Origin: Amborella trichopoda
Taxonomy: Eukaryota; Streptophyta; Magnoliopsida; Amborellales; Amborellaceae
Length of the DNA stretch: 64,000 bases
Reading direction: 5' to 3'
Assembly: GCF_000471905.2 (NCBI RefSeq)
Contig: NW_006496667.1
Coordinates: forward strand, 536,460-600,459
Shown: piece after piece, positions 48,291-60,352 of the stretch
Layout of the letters: the number at the start of each line of letters is the position of its first letter
How positions within the stretch are numbered: position 1 is the first letter of the stretch
Position numbers and translations under genes: made by a program
The notes under the pieces: generated by a model
The model's input: the letters and a program-made list of their open reading frames with translations, nothing else
Database searches by the model: none
What the model was told of the DNA's origin: nothing

Positions 48291-49001
48291 AGGTCAATGA
48301 GATCATTGACCATTTTTTACTGCATCTTCTTTCTATTTTTCTCTTTCTATTGTAAAGAAAAGACACTTGAAATATTCTCTTTGATGAATGAAATAGTTCT
48401 TTTATTTTTCTATGTAAGGATTGTCTGTTATTTTTTCTTCTTTTTTTATTTCATTGTTTCATCTTTCATAGTTCGAGACGAAAAAGAATAGCCCACTCTT
48501 TGCTTCATCTTATGGCAGCCTGTTATGGCTTCAATGACCTTGAATGGGTGAGCAACTGCCTCCTTACCCCTTAGTGTTTGATTGAACAAAGGCTCATAAT
48601 TCATGGTTCTCATGATTTGGTGAGCTTGTTCACTGTAAATACTTCAGTCTGGGGGTGCTTTGGCTTTGATTCGAGGTGCATTGGTTTTGAGCTCGTCATA
48701 GGTCTTAGTCTCAGGGACAAACTCCTTTAAGTGCTTTGAAGCAACGCGCATAACCTCCAACTGATTATGGAGGCTACGAACCTCACTTCTCTGCTCTGCT
48801 ATGGGGTCTTGTTCCTGAGAACCAGGGGGACTGACTCTTGTCCACCTGTACTTCTTTGATAGCCCTTGAGAAGTGTAAGACCTTCTTTTGGCTGCTAGTT
48901 ATCTCCTTGTTCAAGGGGGATGGAATTTGGAGTGCCTTCTTTAATGGTTGGTATGTCAGTTCTACTATTAGAAGAGTAATGGGGACATGCAGAACCTTTT
49001 G
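48291..49001. other. Spacer between antisense frame and protease of E5
   Basis: The left part (48300-48490) is T-rich and looks like a 3' untranslated end for the antisense frame. The rest (48490-49001) may be decayed minus-strand coding sequence after protease, but I recognise no RT, RNase H or integrase motif in it. Confidence 0.5.
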
Positions 49002-49628
49002 TTAGCCCAGCGTATAGGTGACCCTCGGTGATGAAAGGTCCGTCTTTGAGATCACCAATCTTGAGGTGAAGACGAATTGTCTCAGCCGACTTTTCTTCTG
49101 ATTGGTATGCACAGTGATGTGGGTAGGAGTGAGGTCATTAGTCCCTAATCCCATTCGGGTGAGGATCCTTCTTGGGATCAGGTTGACTGCTGACCCTCCA
49201 TCCAGCATGATCTGATTGATAGGGCAGGCGTGTAGTTCACCATTCAGGAAGAGAGAGCGGTTGTGGAATTTGCCTCCCAACTGAAAGTCGTCTTCGAAAA
49301 AGCAGATTGTCAAACACCCACTCAGGATGGCTGGGTCAACCTTAATAGGCTTCATTTCTGTCTCATACACCTCTGGGTTAGAAAGAGCTTGCACTAGGGC
49401 CATACGATAGTCTCTAGATAGCAGAAGGGCTTCATAGATACTTAAAAGGGCTGGAAGCTTTCTCAGGTACCTAATTACGTCATATTTCACTTTATCCTCA
49501 TTAGTCTTCTGTGTTCCTGATCCATTCATTGGTGTAGGTGGTAGGGTAGGTTTAGGAATAGGCTTTGGTTGGGTTTTGGTTTGTGAAACTGGCTGACTTT
49601 CTTGTTCAGCCGGTGCGGTCTGGGTCAA
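49002..49628 (-). pseudogene. E5 aspartic protease region
   Basis: A minus-strand stretch (209 codons) with a Pro/Gln/Lys-rich beginning and the motif MLDGGSAVNLIPRRILTRMG (about 49147-49206). This fits the retropepsin-type active-site region of Tat/Athila-like elements (D-G-x-A-V-N). The protease cuts the element polyprotein. It follows the gag linker, as expected. It is the only protease-like region I find in the window. The element around it is broken many times. Confidence 0.75.
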
Positions 49629-50675
49629 TGGGGAAGTAATAGAGATTTGTATTAGGTATGTAAAGGTTTGAGGTTAGGTTTAGGGAAAAGTGAAGGATCA
49701 AGAAACTTGAGGACCTTGAGCTTTTGAGGTGTGGGCTGTAGCTTCTTCCCCGATTTCAGGTTCATTTGCCCCGTATTCGGTGATACTTCCAAGATCTGCA
49801 CCATGTGGGAGGCCTCTTTGGAAGAGGAGCTTGACGATGGCTCGGTCCTAACTCAGGCTACCAGAGCGTCAACGACAGTCGAGAATCCAGCTGCTTGGGC
49901 CGGCATCTCTCTGAGGCGCTTTTACTGTGACCTGCTGAGGCTGGTGCCTCCGAGCTCCCTGTTTAGAGCATCAAAGTCTGGGCAATGTCGAACTGCACTT
50001 ATGAAAGAAATAGAAGAGGAGAGAGGAGAGAGGAGAAAAAGAGTTAGAATGTTTCGGGACGCTTTTTACATCGTCGTAGGAATTGGACATTTGCAGGGGT
50101 ATTTTAGGTCTTGCACCGGCTTTGACCGTTGTTGGGTGCTTTTAGCGTCATCACCCATATTGGACGAGTGCAGGGGATATTTTAGGTCTTGCCTTGGCTT
50201 TGACCGTTGTGGGGTGCTTTTAGTGTCATCACCCATATTAGACGAGTGCAGGGGATATTTTAGGTCTTGCCCCAGCTTTGATCGTTGTGGGGTGCTTTTA
50301 GCATCGTCACCCATATTAGACAACTCCCGAGCTATTGATGACTCAGGGACGTCCGTCTAATTGAACGAAAGGATAAGGTGAGCTATGCCTGGGATAAAGT
50401 CCTGTAAGGTTGGAAGTGGAGGAAGGGGCCTAAGGAATTCTTCCTCGACTGGTGGCTGAGGAAGACAATTCCATCGGCGAGTAGACCTGGGTGCTCATCA
50501 TCTCCTTCTGACTCCCTAAGGAGGTGTTTGGGCTGCCCTATTAAGCTGATGATTAGCCCTAGCTTGGTGGACTGCCTCACGCTTCATGGATTTGAGCCTA
50601 CTTCGCCCATGGTAAACTTCTCAGGGCTGAGAAGTCGAGGGCTCTAAAGGGTCCAGTGTATGCTCATAGGGGGCC
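49629..50675 (-). pseudogene. E5 gag C-terminal linker
   Basis: Decayed minus-strand coding sequence between the gag zinc-knuckle region and protease. It includes a CPDFDALNRE-like segment near 49960-49990 (compare CPDFDSLNKD in E4) and the 78-bp repeats described separately. Broken. Confidence 0.65.
50083..50315 (-). repeat. 78-bp in-frame repeat, three units, in E5 gag linker
   Basis: Three units (50083-50159, 50160-50237, 50238-50315) encode about 26 residues each on the minus strand, of the type SNMGDDAKSTPQRSKPGQDL. E4 and E6 carry about two diverged units at the homologous place. Confidence 0.85.
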
Positions 50676-52465
50676 TATAGTGAGGCCTCCTCTTGAATAG
50701 GAGCGATGGCTTGGAAGTGTTCTGGGAGGACCGTATAAATGATGTGGCCTTTCTGGACTTTCTCCTCGATTATAGCTTTGAACCCAGAGCATTCTTTCAG
50801 CTCGTGTCCCCATATTTGGTGATGTGAGCACCAGAGTATTTTTGTTCCCTGGGCTAGACGCCTAGGCTGCCTGGCAGGCTTGGGAGTGACAAGACCTTGT
50901 TGGAGCATTGCCTCGAAGAGGGCTTGCAGAGGGTCTTTATTATCGCTTCCCAAGGCTTGTGTCGGGAGGACACCTTGCACCAGTGAAATAAGGACTTGAG
51001 GGTGTCTTTCTGGGTTACTATGAACTTCCTGACATTGTTGCATCTTTTATGTCACGAGCTCATGGAAGCCAGTGTACTCGCTCAGGTCGTGGCCTCATAT
51101 CTGATGATATGCACTCCAGCGGTTCTCAGTTCCTAGAGGCAGGAACTTAGGCTGCCTTGTTGGCTTCGACGTGATGAGTCCTTCTCCAAGCATTACGGAG
51201 AATAGTGCACGGAGGATAGCGGGTGCCTCGTCACCCTCTCAGATTGTCACTATGTGTGAAGCCTCAGTTGCCCCGAATGCTTTCTTTAACTCTTCGAGCT
51301 TTATCTGACTCTTTTTAATAAGGGCTTCGATAGTGTCATTGAGCTTATAGCAGTCCTAAGTGGGGTGGCTTACTTTCCTGTGATAGGCATAGTACCTCTC
51401 ATTTGTCTCCTACCCAGTCGACTCTGCGGTGTTGACCTCTGGGAGCTGGATCATGTTTTGCTCCAGTAAAAGTCGAAGCAGTGCAGGAACCCACTCCTTG
51501 TCAAAAGGATACACCTTGTTTTGGTGTTGGATCCAGAGGCGGGACCTTATTGTAGGACTGCTTGCCCTCGGTCTGAGGCGTCTGTGCCTTAGAGAGGTCT
51601 AGGGTTTGAGGGGCAGCGTTCTTAGTGTCAGCACGGTGACAGCCGCACTTATCACTACCTTGTGCTAGTTGCCCCGTTTGTTGGAGTGGGAGTTCGAATC
51701 GAAGAGTTGCTGACGAGATCCGTCATAGTGCTTGAACAGACCCTCAATACGAACTGCTTTAGAGATGAGCTCGGACACAGAGGGCAGATTGGAGGCCTCG
51801 ATATGCAGAGCGATCTTGGGCAGCATATTCTTTATATAGGTTTGAACTGATTCTTTCTCAGTCATGGGAGTGGCATGGAAGGCTGCCAGCTCTCTCCATC
51901 GGGAGATAAACTTGTCAACCAGCTCACCAGGGTCTTGAGTCAGAGTGAGGAGCTCGATGGTCTCTACATTTCTCTAAACTTCATAGAAGCGTTGGTAAAA
52001 CAACTGCTCCATTTCTTGCCACATGTGCACCGAGTGTGGAGGAAGCCGAGCATACCACTGGAAGGCTGTCCCTTCGAGAATCTCAACGAACCGACAAAAG
52101 AGAAGTTGCCCGTCATTCGCCGTCTCTCGACAGGCCGCTTGGAAGTGGGCAGTATGCTAGTGAGGGGCCGTAGTACCATTGAACAAGGGAGTTTCCCTTT
52201 TTGGTAGTTTGGGGGAAACGACACCTGGTCAATGTACTAAGGGTACGGCCTCTGGTAGAGTGGTGCCTCTTGCATTCCTGGGACCTTGTTCTTGAGACTG
52301 TGGGCCACCATGGCATCTATGTCGGTTTGCAAGACCGTGGGGGAAGTGGAGCTATCCTGGGAGGCCGGTGGGGGAATTTTCCTGGGAACTGTGTATTCAC
52401 CAAACAGGGAATCGATCTCATGATCAGAAGAAGGGGACCTGGAGGCTTCTAGGCGTTCCATCTTT
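50676..52465 (-). pseudogene. E5 gag remnant (capsid and zinc-knuckle region)
   Basis: Minus-strand capsid-like parts: MTEKESVQTYIKNMLPKIAL near 51806-51865, the SVSELISKAVRIEGLFKHY stretch, and a C-terminal WCSHHQIWGHELKECSGF motif near 50780-50835. They align with E4 27272-28800. Broken many times. Confidence 0.75.
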
Positions 52466-54105
52466 TCGAGGATGGACTACATCATTACCTCAAATCATTC
52501 ATCCGCTCTTCTTGGGCGTCGTCCAGCTCATTGATCACCATGACACTGACTATTTCATCAAGAAGGTCAGAGCCAAGGGGAGTAGTGGATTGTCGAGGTT
52601 AGCGAGTAGTGCGTGGAAAGTCTGGCTGCAGGGGCTCAACTTGCCCTGACTGGACTCGAGCCTTCTATGCCGATCTTGTGAGGACCGGTTCTCGACGGTC
52701 TACGGACCGTCGCTTCTGAGCAGTGATCACTGAGAAGTATTCTTGGACCAGCTCGAGTTCTGGAGTTTGGAGGGAGAAAAAGGGATTATGAGGCAGGTAG
52801 TCACCGAGAGTGGTGATCTCAACTACCTTAGAGACTTCTTTGGTCAGGATCTGCAGGCATCTCTTCTACTTAATCCTGAGGCTGTTGTAGACTTCACTCC
52901 ATAATCGAGCCGGAGATTTGGACTACCCTGCCTTTCTTGAGCATGCCAGGGTTGTGTCTACTAGTTGGAGAAGGGATTGGGGTCCAAGGACAGAAGGCAA
53001 CCTGAGTTTCTGCCTTGGAGGCTGGAGGCTTCTGTCAGACATCAGGTCGTTGCCCCGAATGCCCTTGTGGGACCCGGGTGCATGCTTGACTTGAGGCGGC
53101 TGACTCACGATGGTACTCTTAGGGAAAACCTTTGAGTACCAGGTCTCGAGGTGCTTGCCAAGTGATGGAGGAACGACAGAAGAAGGAGCTAGTTCATGAC
53201 TCCGCTTGAGTCGAGATGGAGGGGGAACCAGCAAAGCTGGTGTGTGTGCACCTTTAGAGCCGTCCGGGTGACTTGGGGGGGCCAATTGGCTCGACCTTGG
53301 GAGGTCGAGACCCACGAGCTTGTGTCTGTGAGAGACAAGGTGGGAGCTCATCTCTCATAGGGTGAAACTGTGCGTGCTAGGAGGGAGGACAGAGTGGTCG
53401 ACTCTCATGTGCTCGAGCTGACATAAAGCTAACGCTGCCCCGAGGTGTGGAATGCAAATGTATGGCGCATGCAGGGTTCGGCCCGAGAAGGCCTAGCTCT
53501 AGACAGGAGCTCAAGGAATCATAAGAGTTGCCCTGAGGTGTGGCTCGAGTGGTTGGATCACGAGCCTTGAGGTGTGAGTGAGAGGTAGAGGTCGTATGGT
53601 CTCCGCCTTGGTGTGTCAAGCCTCTAGGTGTAAAGGTTCGAAGTGGTGAAGGAGCATGGGGGGTGGCGAACCTCAGGAGCGACGGCAACCTGCTTGCCTC
53701 TCGCGAAAGTGGTCGGGGCAGCCTTCTGACGTACCTCAGCAGTATGACCAGCAAGAGACTTGCCAGTAGCAGGGTACGTGCTGTGTAGTAGCAGATGTGC
53801 TACCAATGCAAGGGGCCTTGGTGGAGGGTCCACCAAGGCAAGGAAGTGGGGAGTCAGGGACCTTTAAGTCCCCTCTCGCACCAACCCAGGAAAGAACCTG
53901 GGAGCTTGACCGTGAGTCCTAACTCAAAAGGAGAGTAAGGAAGGAAGCTTAAGTAGATCGTTTCCCTAGGACAGTCACGAGTGCGGGGATAAGAAAATCC
54001 TTGGCTCGAATGAAAGGGTTGAAAAACCCAGATGTCATAGAAAGTAATGCAGAAAGTAAAAAGGGATACTGATCAAACAAGAGCGAACCGACGAAGGGGT
54101 AATAA
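52466..54105 (-). pseudogene. E5 leader and N-terminal gag region
   Basis: A Ser-, Pro- and His-rich minus-strand remnant homologous to E4 25739-27270. It includes RFATPHAPSPLRTFTPRGL near 53620-53680, compared with APYAPSPLRTTTPGG in E4. No known domain. Broken. Confidence 0.5.
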
Positions 54106-54124
54106 GTCCCCAGTGGAGTTGCCA
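54106..54124 (-). promoter_or_regulatory. Primer-binding site of E5
   Basis: The minus strand reads TGGCAACTCCACTGGGGAC, three bases from the LTR end at 54128. It resembles the Tat/Ogre-type site. Confidence 0.8.
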
Positions 54125-54127
54125 GCT

Positions 54128-56754
54128 TGGGTAGGTGCCTCAATCTCACCTCCTCGGATTTAGGTGATCGGGTGACACGTGTCTCGGGTTTGGAAGACCC
54201 AGGACCTGAGATCGCTCTCTCAAGAACCTCGTTCAAGAACAAGGGCAAGTATCCAACTAGTGAGAGAGGAATTTTGGATGTGAGGTGGGGACCAATCTCA
54301 CCTGGGTCCATGACTTACTCGAGTTGACTTACCCTCTTAGATTACGACGAAAATCCCCTCAGCTGCCTCAGCTGGTTCGGAATCGCCTCCCTTGACCTGT
54401 AATCTCCTTATTTTCTGCACAAAACTATTATGGTTAACTTGCAAGACAAGTGGGCCGCAAGACCCACCCTTGTCTTAGGGCAATGCACATTCATGTGGCT
54501 AAGAATGTGAAAAATTAGGGTGGCAAAAAGAAGAGGGTTTAAATGAGAGGAGAAAAGAATGAGGAGAAGGCACGAGGCAGCAGAGAGATGGGGTCTTGAT
54601 AGCATTAAGCGTTGCCAGCCACAACCGTGAGTAGTGAACTACGGACGAAGCTGGGCTCGTCGTAGGGCAACACGAGAAAGAATCACATCCCTGGGCGGGC
54701 AGCGATAGCCATTTGTGAAGCGTGCGGCGATAGTTCTTTACAGGGCACACGGCAAAAGGTGTGGGACGCAAAGGGGAACCTGCGGATGGTGATGAGCAGT
54801 GAGTGCTCGAAGGAGGCTCGCGAACAGCGATAGGCACAAAGGGGGCAAAGGAGCTCACCAACGACGATAGGCACCGAGGGCACGAAGGAGGCTCACGGAC
54901 GGTGATAGGCACCAAGCACACGAAGGACTCGCAAACGGCGATAGGCATCGAGCTTGCTCACGGACAGCGATAGACATCACCGTCTGCAATAGGCACACAA
55001 CAAGGGGAAGACCCCAGCGGGCAGCAATAAGTTTTTCCATCTATGTTCTTCAATCATACATCGAAGATACCTCTGTGGACGGCGATGAGAAGCGTCATCT
55101 GTGAGCCTTGCTGAGAGATAGAGACGAACAAATAGAAGGGAGAAAAGAGCTCACGCATAGTGCTGTCATCACCATGCACAACCTGTGAACCCACAGGAGG
55201 GGGGCAAAGGGAAAATCAAGAGGCATGCATGGCACTGCCACTGTCGTGCATGGCCTTTGAGGGAGGCTTAGACGAAGAAGAAGAAGAAGAAAGAAAAGAA
55301 GAGAGAGAAATATTTACCTTGAGCCTAGGGGTACCGGTCCAAAAGTTTCTCACTCCTTATTCTCTCTCCAAACATGACCCAACAATGAGAAGAAAGAGAA
55401 ATTTTATTCAGTAAAACTCCCTTTTTGCAAAGGGTTGAGGGTCTTGCGTACAATGATGGTATGTGGTATATATAGAATTGTGCCAAAAAATGGGCGAATT
55501 GATCAAAATTAAACCTAATTGCTAGAAATTAAGATTTAATCGAATTAAAAGAAATTAGAAAATAGGGTGCAAAATGATAGATTTGCCCCTTCCTAAATAT
55601 TTGTGGAATTCCAAAACAGTCCCTGTACTACCTTAAAACGTGCATGATTTTTCATGGATGATCTGGGGTTGTTTTGATGCCCAGTTGATCAAAAGATAAC
55701 TGTTTTCTTGTAGGGATCGGTATGACGTTCGATTTGATAAAAAGTTCGAGTCATGGATCGTGTGTTTAAGGCACGATCATGCGACTTGAAATTTGAATAA
55801 ATCTTGAAACTTCAGATCAATAGTGTGCTCGTTCGTTGATGTTTTTTTGTGATTTCTTCACTGGATCACATTGAGCATGCCGTTACAATCGCGGGGCAAC
55901 AAACGTAGCTCGATTTTGTGCTCGAATGAAGATTTTACAACTTTGGAGTTTTGGACATAATCTGAAATTCCGGCGATGGAATTTGCACTCACTTCATTGG
56001 CTTCGTGTGCGGAATCCAACCGTTCATCACGCACAGCATTCAGGTCAAAGATAGCTCGAGACCTTACGCACACGATGGAATTCGTCTCACATCGATTGGG
56101 TTCGCGAGTGGCATGATTTGACCGCTCGAGCGAGTTGCGATGCTGCTAATTTTCCTACACTTTCTTCATAGATTTGCAACTTCTCTCTAGCTTTTCTTCA
56201 CGCTCGGGCATCGTCATGGGGCGTGCCACATATCGAAACGCTCATCTTGACGAGATGAACAAGCTCACCAAATTTGAGCATGATTCAACTTGAGATGTGT
56301 GAGATATGAGAGGAAAATCACTGTTCATGACTACCCCTTTAATGGAGTTGAGTTGTAGGGTGGCCACATGGGAATAGTGTGCGGCTCCTCCGGATTCGCT
56401 CTTTGACCCATAACTTATTCCTGGAGTGTCCGTTCAAGCTAAAATTTGACTCCTTAAGGTTTTCAACCGTGATGGATCTAATGACAGTGGTCCTACAGCA
56501 AATTGAGACACTAAAAATATATCTCTAGTTATAGGGTCCATTTCAGGGTGTAGGAGGTTGATTATGCCGAAACTGTTTTTCAATCTGCACTGCCTTAGAC
56601 ATGTCAGAATGGGATGAAACTTGGCATGAAACTTTTGAGAGTCCTTATGAAGATCTTGACCAATTCTGGGGCTATTCTAGGATTGTCAGAATTTCCACTG
56701 TTTGTTAGGCTTTATTGATTGGGGACCCATGATGATGAAAAATGTCTTCCAATA
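54128..56754 (-). repeat. 5' LTR of E5 (2.63 kb)
   Basis: On the minus strand it starts TATTGGAAGACATTTTTCAT at 56754 and ends ..GGCACCTACCCA at 54128. It is homologous along its length to the E4 LTRs and to the partial LTR at 20572-22155. It contains a purine-rich tract (55269-55312), the complement of the CT-rich tract of the E4 LTRs, and a TATATATA site at 55467-55474. Confidence 0.85.
55467..55474 (-). promoter_or_regulatory. TATA-like core promoter in E5 5' LTR
   Basis: TATATATA followed on the minus strand by CC, aligned with the TATA-like sites of the E4 LTRs. Confidence 0.5.
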
Positions 56755-57202
56755 ATGGGCACTCTCCAATCTTTTACCTGCTCGATTTCCATGCATATTG
56801 GGTCAAAGAACTCCAGTTCCTGGTTTTGAACTCTAGCTCCATGACTCCTTGACTCCAAATGGATAAGGCAGGCACTTGGGGAAGAGATTTCTCTCATCAT
56901 CGGTGTCTACCTCAGTTCTCAATTCAATGTGCCTCCATTCTGTCACCCAAACAGGCATGGGTCCTGGTGAGGACAATTGAATTGTAGCCCCGAGTTTTGC
57001 GAGCGCATCAGCCTGTGAGCTTAACCTTCTAGGGATGTGACTCAGAGATACATCATCAAACTGAGCCATATACGATTTTTCAGTATCGTGATAAGGCTTG
57101 AGAGTGTCTTTCCTCATGTCATAGATTCCTTTGAGCTGTTGTATCACTAACTCAGAGTCACCATAGATCTTGAGCTGCTCCAAGTCTAGTCAAAGGCTAT
57201 CT
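56755..57202 (-). pseudogene. E6 archaeal-type RNase H (3' part) and integrase start
   Basis: The minus strand shows MEQLKIYGDSELVIQQLKGI (57124-57183), then SLSHIPRRLSSQADALAKLG and the EIEQVKDWRVPI linker near 56770-56805 that precedes integrase. The domain's first part is on the other side of E7 (60857 on). Confidence 0.8.
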
Positions 57203-57207
57203 CTAAC
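57203..57207 (+). repeat. Target-site duplication CTAAC, left copy (E7)
   Basis: CTAAC lies directly before the LTR start and is repeated at 60852-60856. Confidence 0.9.
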
Positions 57208-57235
57208 TATGACGGCCCAAATTGTTCCTGATTAT

Positions 57236-57730
57236 GTAGAGAGCCCAACGTTAGCTGAGTTGTGTGCAGCGTCGGCTGTGAAGAGGAGAAAGTGCCAGGG
57301 CCGATTGGGTTGTGTGCAGCACCGATTGTGAAGAGGAGAAAGTGACAGCGCTGGCTGGGTTGTATACAGCGTCAGTTGTGAAGAGGAGAAAGTGTCATCG
57401 CCAGATGGGTTGTGCCAGCGCCGGCTGAGTTGTATAGCAACACTGGCTGTGAAGAGGAGAAAGTGTCGATGCCGGCTAGGTTGTGTGTAGCGCCGGCTGG
57501 GTTGTATGCAGCACTGACTGTGAAGAGGAGAAAGTGTCAGCGCTGGCTGGGTTGTGTGTAGTGTCGGCTGTGAAGAGGAGAAAGTGTCAGCGCCGACTGG
57601 GTTGTGTGCAGCGGCGACTGTAAAGAGGAGAAAGTGTCAGCACCGATTGGGTTGTGTGTAGCACCAGCTGTGAAGAGGAGAAAGTGTCAGCACCGGTTGG
57701 GTTGTGTGCAATGTCGGCTGAGTAGAGACT
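57236..57730 (+). repeat. ~49-bp array in E7, about 8 to 10 units
   Basis: Units combine GGCTGGGTTGTGTGCAGC and TGTGAAGAGGAGAAAGTGTC. The second motif occurs eight times, and partial units run on to about 57780. Confidence 0.85.
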
Positions 57731-59260
57731 AGCACCGGCTGAGTAGAGAGGTCAGCACCGGCTGTGTAGTGACCAGCACCGACTGTGTCTCTGACATGCA
57801 TGAGTTGTGAGTACCACTTGTTAGATGCATGCTAATTTAAGTGCCACTTGTCCAGTTTTTTAGCCTCTTAGTGACACTTGGCCAGCGACCTAAAACCCAA
57901 GAGTACTTAAGCCTCTTCTCTCACCCACACCACTAATTCCCACTTCATCTCTCTCTCTCTCAAAGACATGAGGTTGGAAGAAGTGGTTGTTGGAGGCCAA
58001 GCCATTGTTGAGCGGGTGAGAGCTGTGAGAAGAGGATATGAGAAGGCACCATTATTGTTTAGGTAAGCGGATCCATCACCATTGTATGGTAGTCATAAGG
58101 ATGCATGGGAATTTATGCATGTGAAATAAGCAAGGAAAGTGTATGTGATGTAGAAAATCCTTACGCCTTTTTCACTAAAATTTGGGAGTTTTGTTCTATA
58201 ATGAAAGTGGATGCTAAGACTGAATGTATGATTCTTAGATTATATGAGAAATGTATGTTATGTGTGTACATTGTGAGTGGATGGTTGTTATCATGTTCCT
58301 CACCATGAAATGAAAGCCATGGAATGTGTTCGTCAGATATGTTATATGTCACTATGAATTTCCAAAAATATGTGTGTACTTATAATAGCCTTTTGAATAG
58401 ACAAATGGGGTCCGATTGACCTCAAAGACCCCCATTAGAAAGATATGCGAGTCTAGTAAAATATTTATTTTTCCCCATTGTTGAAATTCTATACAAAAAT
58501 GAAGTTATGTTTCAAAATGAGAAGGTATATCATTATTGACTGTTTTCCTGGATTCTCACTAATATCGCGGTTGTCACAGATTTTAACTAACCAAACGAAG
58601 TTCATATTGGGCCAAAACATAGCCATTTGAAAGGTTTTCGAATGGGATAAAACTTGCATGTAGAAACTATTTTAAATTCTTCTTATATTGAAAGTTATAC
58701 TTCATTTTATGAAGGTATGTCACTGTGGGCAGTGTTGATAAAATTCAGAACTATCACCTTGTTTGACACAAATCTTTGAACCACAAAATAGAATCCAAAT
58801 GCTTTCAAATTTGGCTTATTAGAAAGATATACATCTTGGCTTACTTTGATCTTGAAATCGTCACAAGTTATAGTAATGTGAAGTAGGGTACATCATTGTC
58901 CACTGTACACAGCAGGGTGGAGCGAATTAACCCTCACCTCTTTGAACCTTTAAGAGGTCAAATGAGGTCCAATTGTCTTCAAACTACTCCCATTTGAGGG
59001 ATAGGTGTGTCTTGTACAAAGTGGTTTTGGAACCATCTTCAAACTCGAAATGGTCCAAAGGTTACGACCCTAATAGTGAGCACATGCCATTGCCCTTGAT
59101 AGTAGGAAATCGAGCTTTAAGGCTTAACTGGAATAATGTTGTTATTACTATGGTAATGTCAATATGATATTGCTTAAATGAGTTATGCCCCTTTCAAATG
59201 TGATATTGCTGCTATCATGATAAGATACTGACATCATTATAATGTTATATCATGCTTCTA

Positions 59261-59816
59261 ATGTAATATGTGAATGGATACCTACTATGTGAATGATGGT
59301 ATCATGTTGCTATGTGATATGTGAATGGATACCTACTGTGTAAATGATGGTATCATTCTGCTTATGTGATATGTGAATGGATACCTACTGTGTGAATGAT
59401 TGTATCATGTTGCTTATGTAGATACCTACTGTGTGAGTGATGGTATCATGCTGCTTATGTGATATGTGAATGGATACCTACTATGTGAATGATAGCATCA
59501 TGCTGCTTATGCACTATGTGAATGGATACCTACTGTGAATGATGGTATCCTGCTGCTTATGTAATATGTGAATGGATACCTACTGTGTGAATGATGGTAT
59601 CATGTTGTTTTTGTGACATGTAAATGGGCACCTACTGTGTGACTGATGGTATTGGCAGCTGCCTATTGGGAAGGGTACCTACTGTGCGAATGATGGTGCC
59701 GGCAGCTGCGATGCTTATGTGCTATATGAATCCGCACCTACTGTGTGAATGATGGTGCTGACAGCTGCCTGTTAGGAAGGGCACCTACTGTGTGAATGAT
59801 GGTGCCCACAGCTACG
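59261..59816 (+). repeat. ~51-bp hairpin array in E7, 11 units
   Basis: Units hold GATACC, a loop close to TACTGTGTGAATGAT, then GGTATC. Later units have GGCACC and GGTGCC instead, so both arms change together. The last unit forms a perfect 7-bp stem (59779-59785 with 59801-59807). Confidence 0.9.
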
Positions 59817-60334
59817 ATCTTCCCCTGACTCCCCATGAGAGGATGGGACTCAGGATGTGAGTAGTTGGGAGGGTCGCACCCCCCAGATCTATGTGGGCAC
59901 TACGCATTGATTCACTTAATGGTAGTGTAACTCTCTCTAGCCAGAAGGGCATAAGGAGAGGGTCGTGTCTTGCAAGGTCATTGTCTATCGAAACTCCAAA
60001 GCACGCTGGGGATTGTGTGTGTGAGTGATAACATTACGAAATGGATTTACCCACTTGTCATCATCCTCCCTCCTGAGTGAGGGTAGAAGTCCCAAGTTCA
60101 GGATTCGCTTAGCGTGACCGATGTGGCTTCTACTTCAGGAGTAAATAGATCTATTTGCCTGTCTTATTTAAGCTTTCTACATGAACTTTTAACTATACCT
60201 ATGATCTGTTGTCCTTACTACTTTGCTTTAAGTAAGGTGATTGTGACTTATTCATTGTATATTGAACCTCCTTTATCACATTACTATTAGAGTGTTGAGA
60301 AGCAAGGTTGAGGGACTTCATTTGATACCTTGTG

Positions 60335-60352
60335 TATATATATGTATATATG
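60335..60352 (+). promoter_or_regulatory. TATA-like core promoter in E7
   Basis: TATATATATGTATATATG about 500 bp before the LTR end, a usual place for the core promoter of a long plant LTR in plus orientation. Confidence 0.5.

Larger units (their letters stand above)
20572..56754 (-). mobile_element. E5: Tat-type element with antisense extra frame, interrupted by E4
   Basis: A minus-strand element. Its 5' LTR is 54128-56754 and its primer site 54106-54124. Gag runs from about 53970 to 50320, a gag linker repeat spans 50083-50315, and protease is 49628-49002. An antisense frame region occupies 44480-48290. The 3' untranslated region is 40787-44480, resuming at 22156-23280, and the partial 3' LTR is 20572-22155. 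E4 (23281-40786) splits the 3' untranslated region. I see no RT, RNase H or integrase between protease and antisense frame. The element is heavily broken (more than ten breaks) and its 3' end is truncated at E3. It lies in the integrase region of E6. Confidence 0.75.

Noticed and set aside
49731-50360. 209-codon plus-strand frame with repeated DECRGYFRSC-like units
   Set aside because: It is the complement of the in-frame 78-bp gag linker repeats of E5. A repeat length divisible by three keeps several frames open.
58100-59200. Short frames (60-67 codons) as host exons
   Set aside because: They lie inside the solo LTR between its CTAAC-flanked ends, with no domain and no splice-site pattern I would trust.
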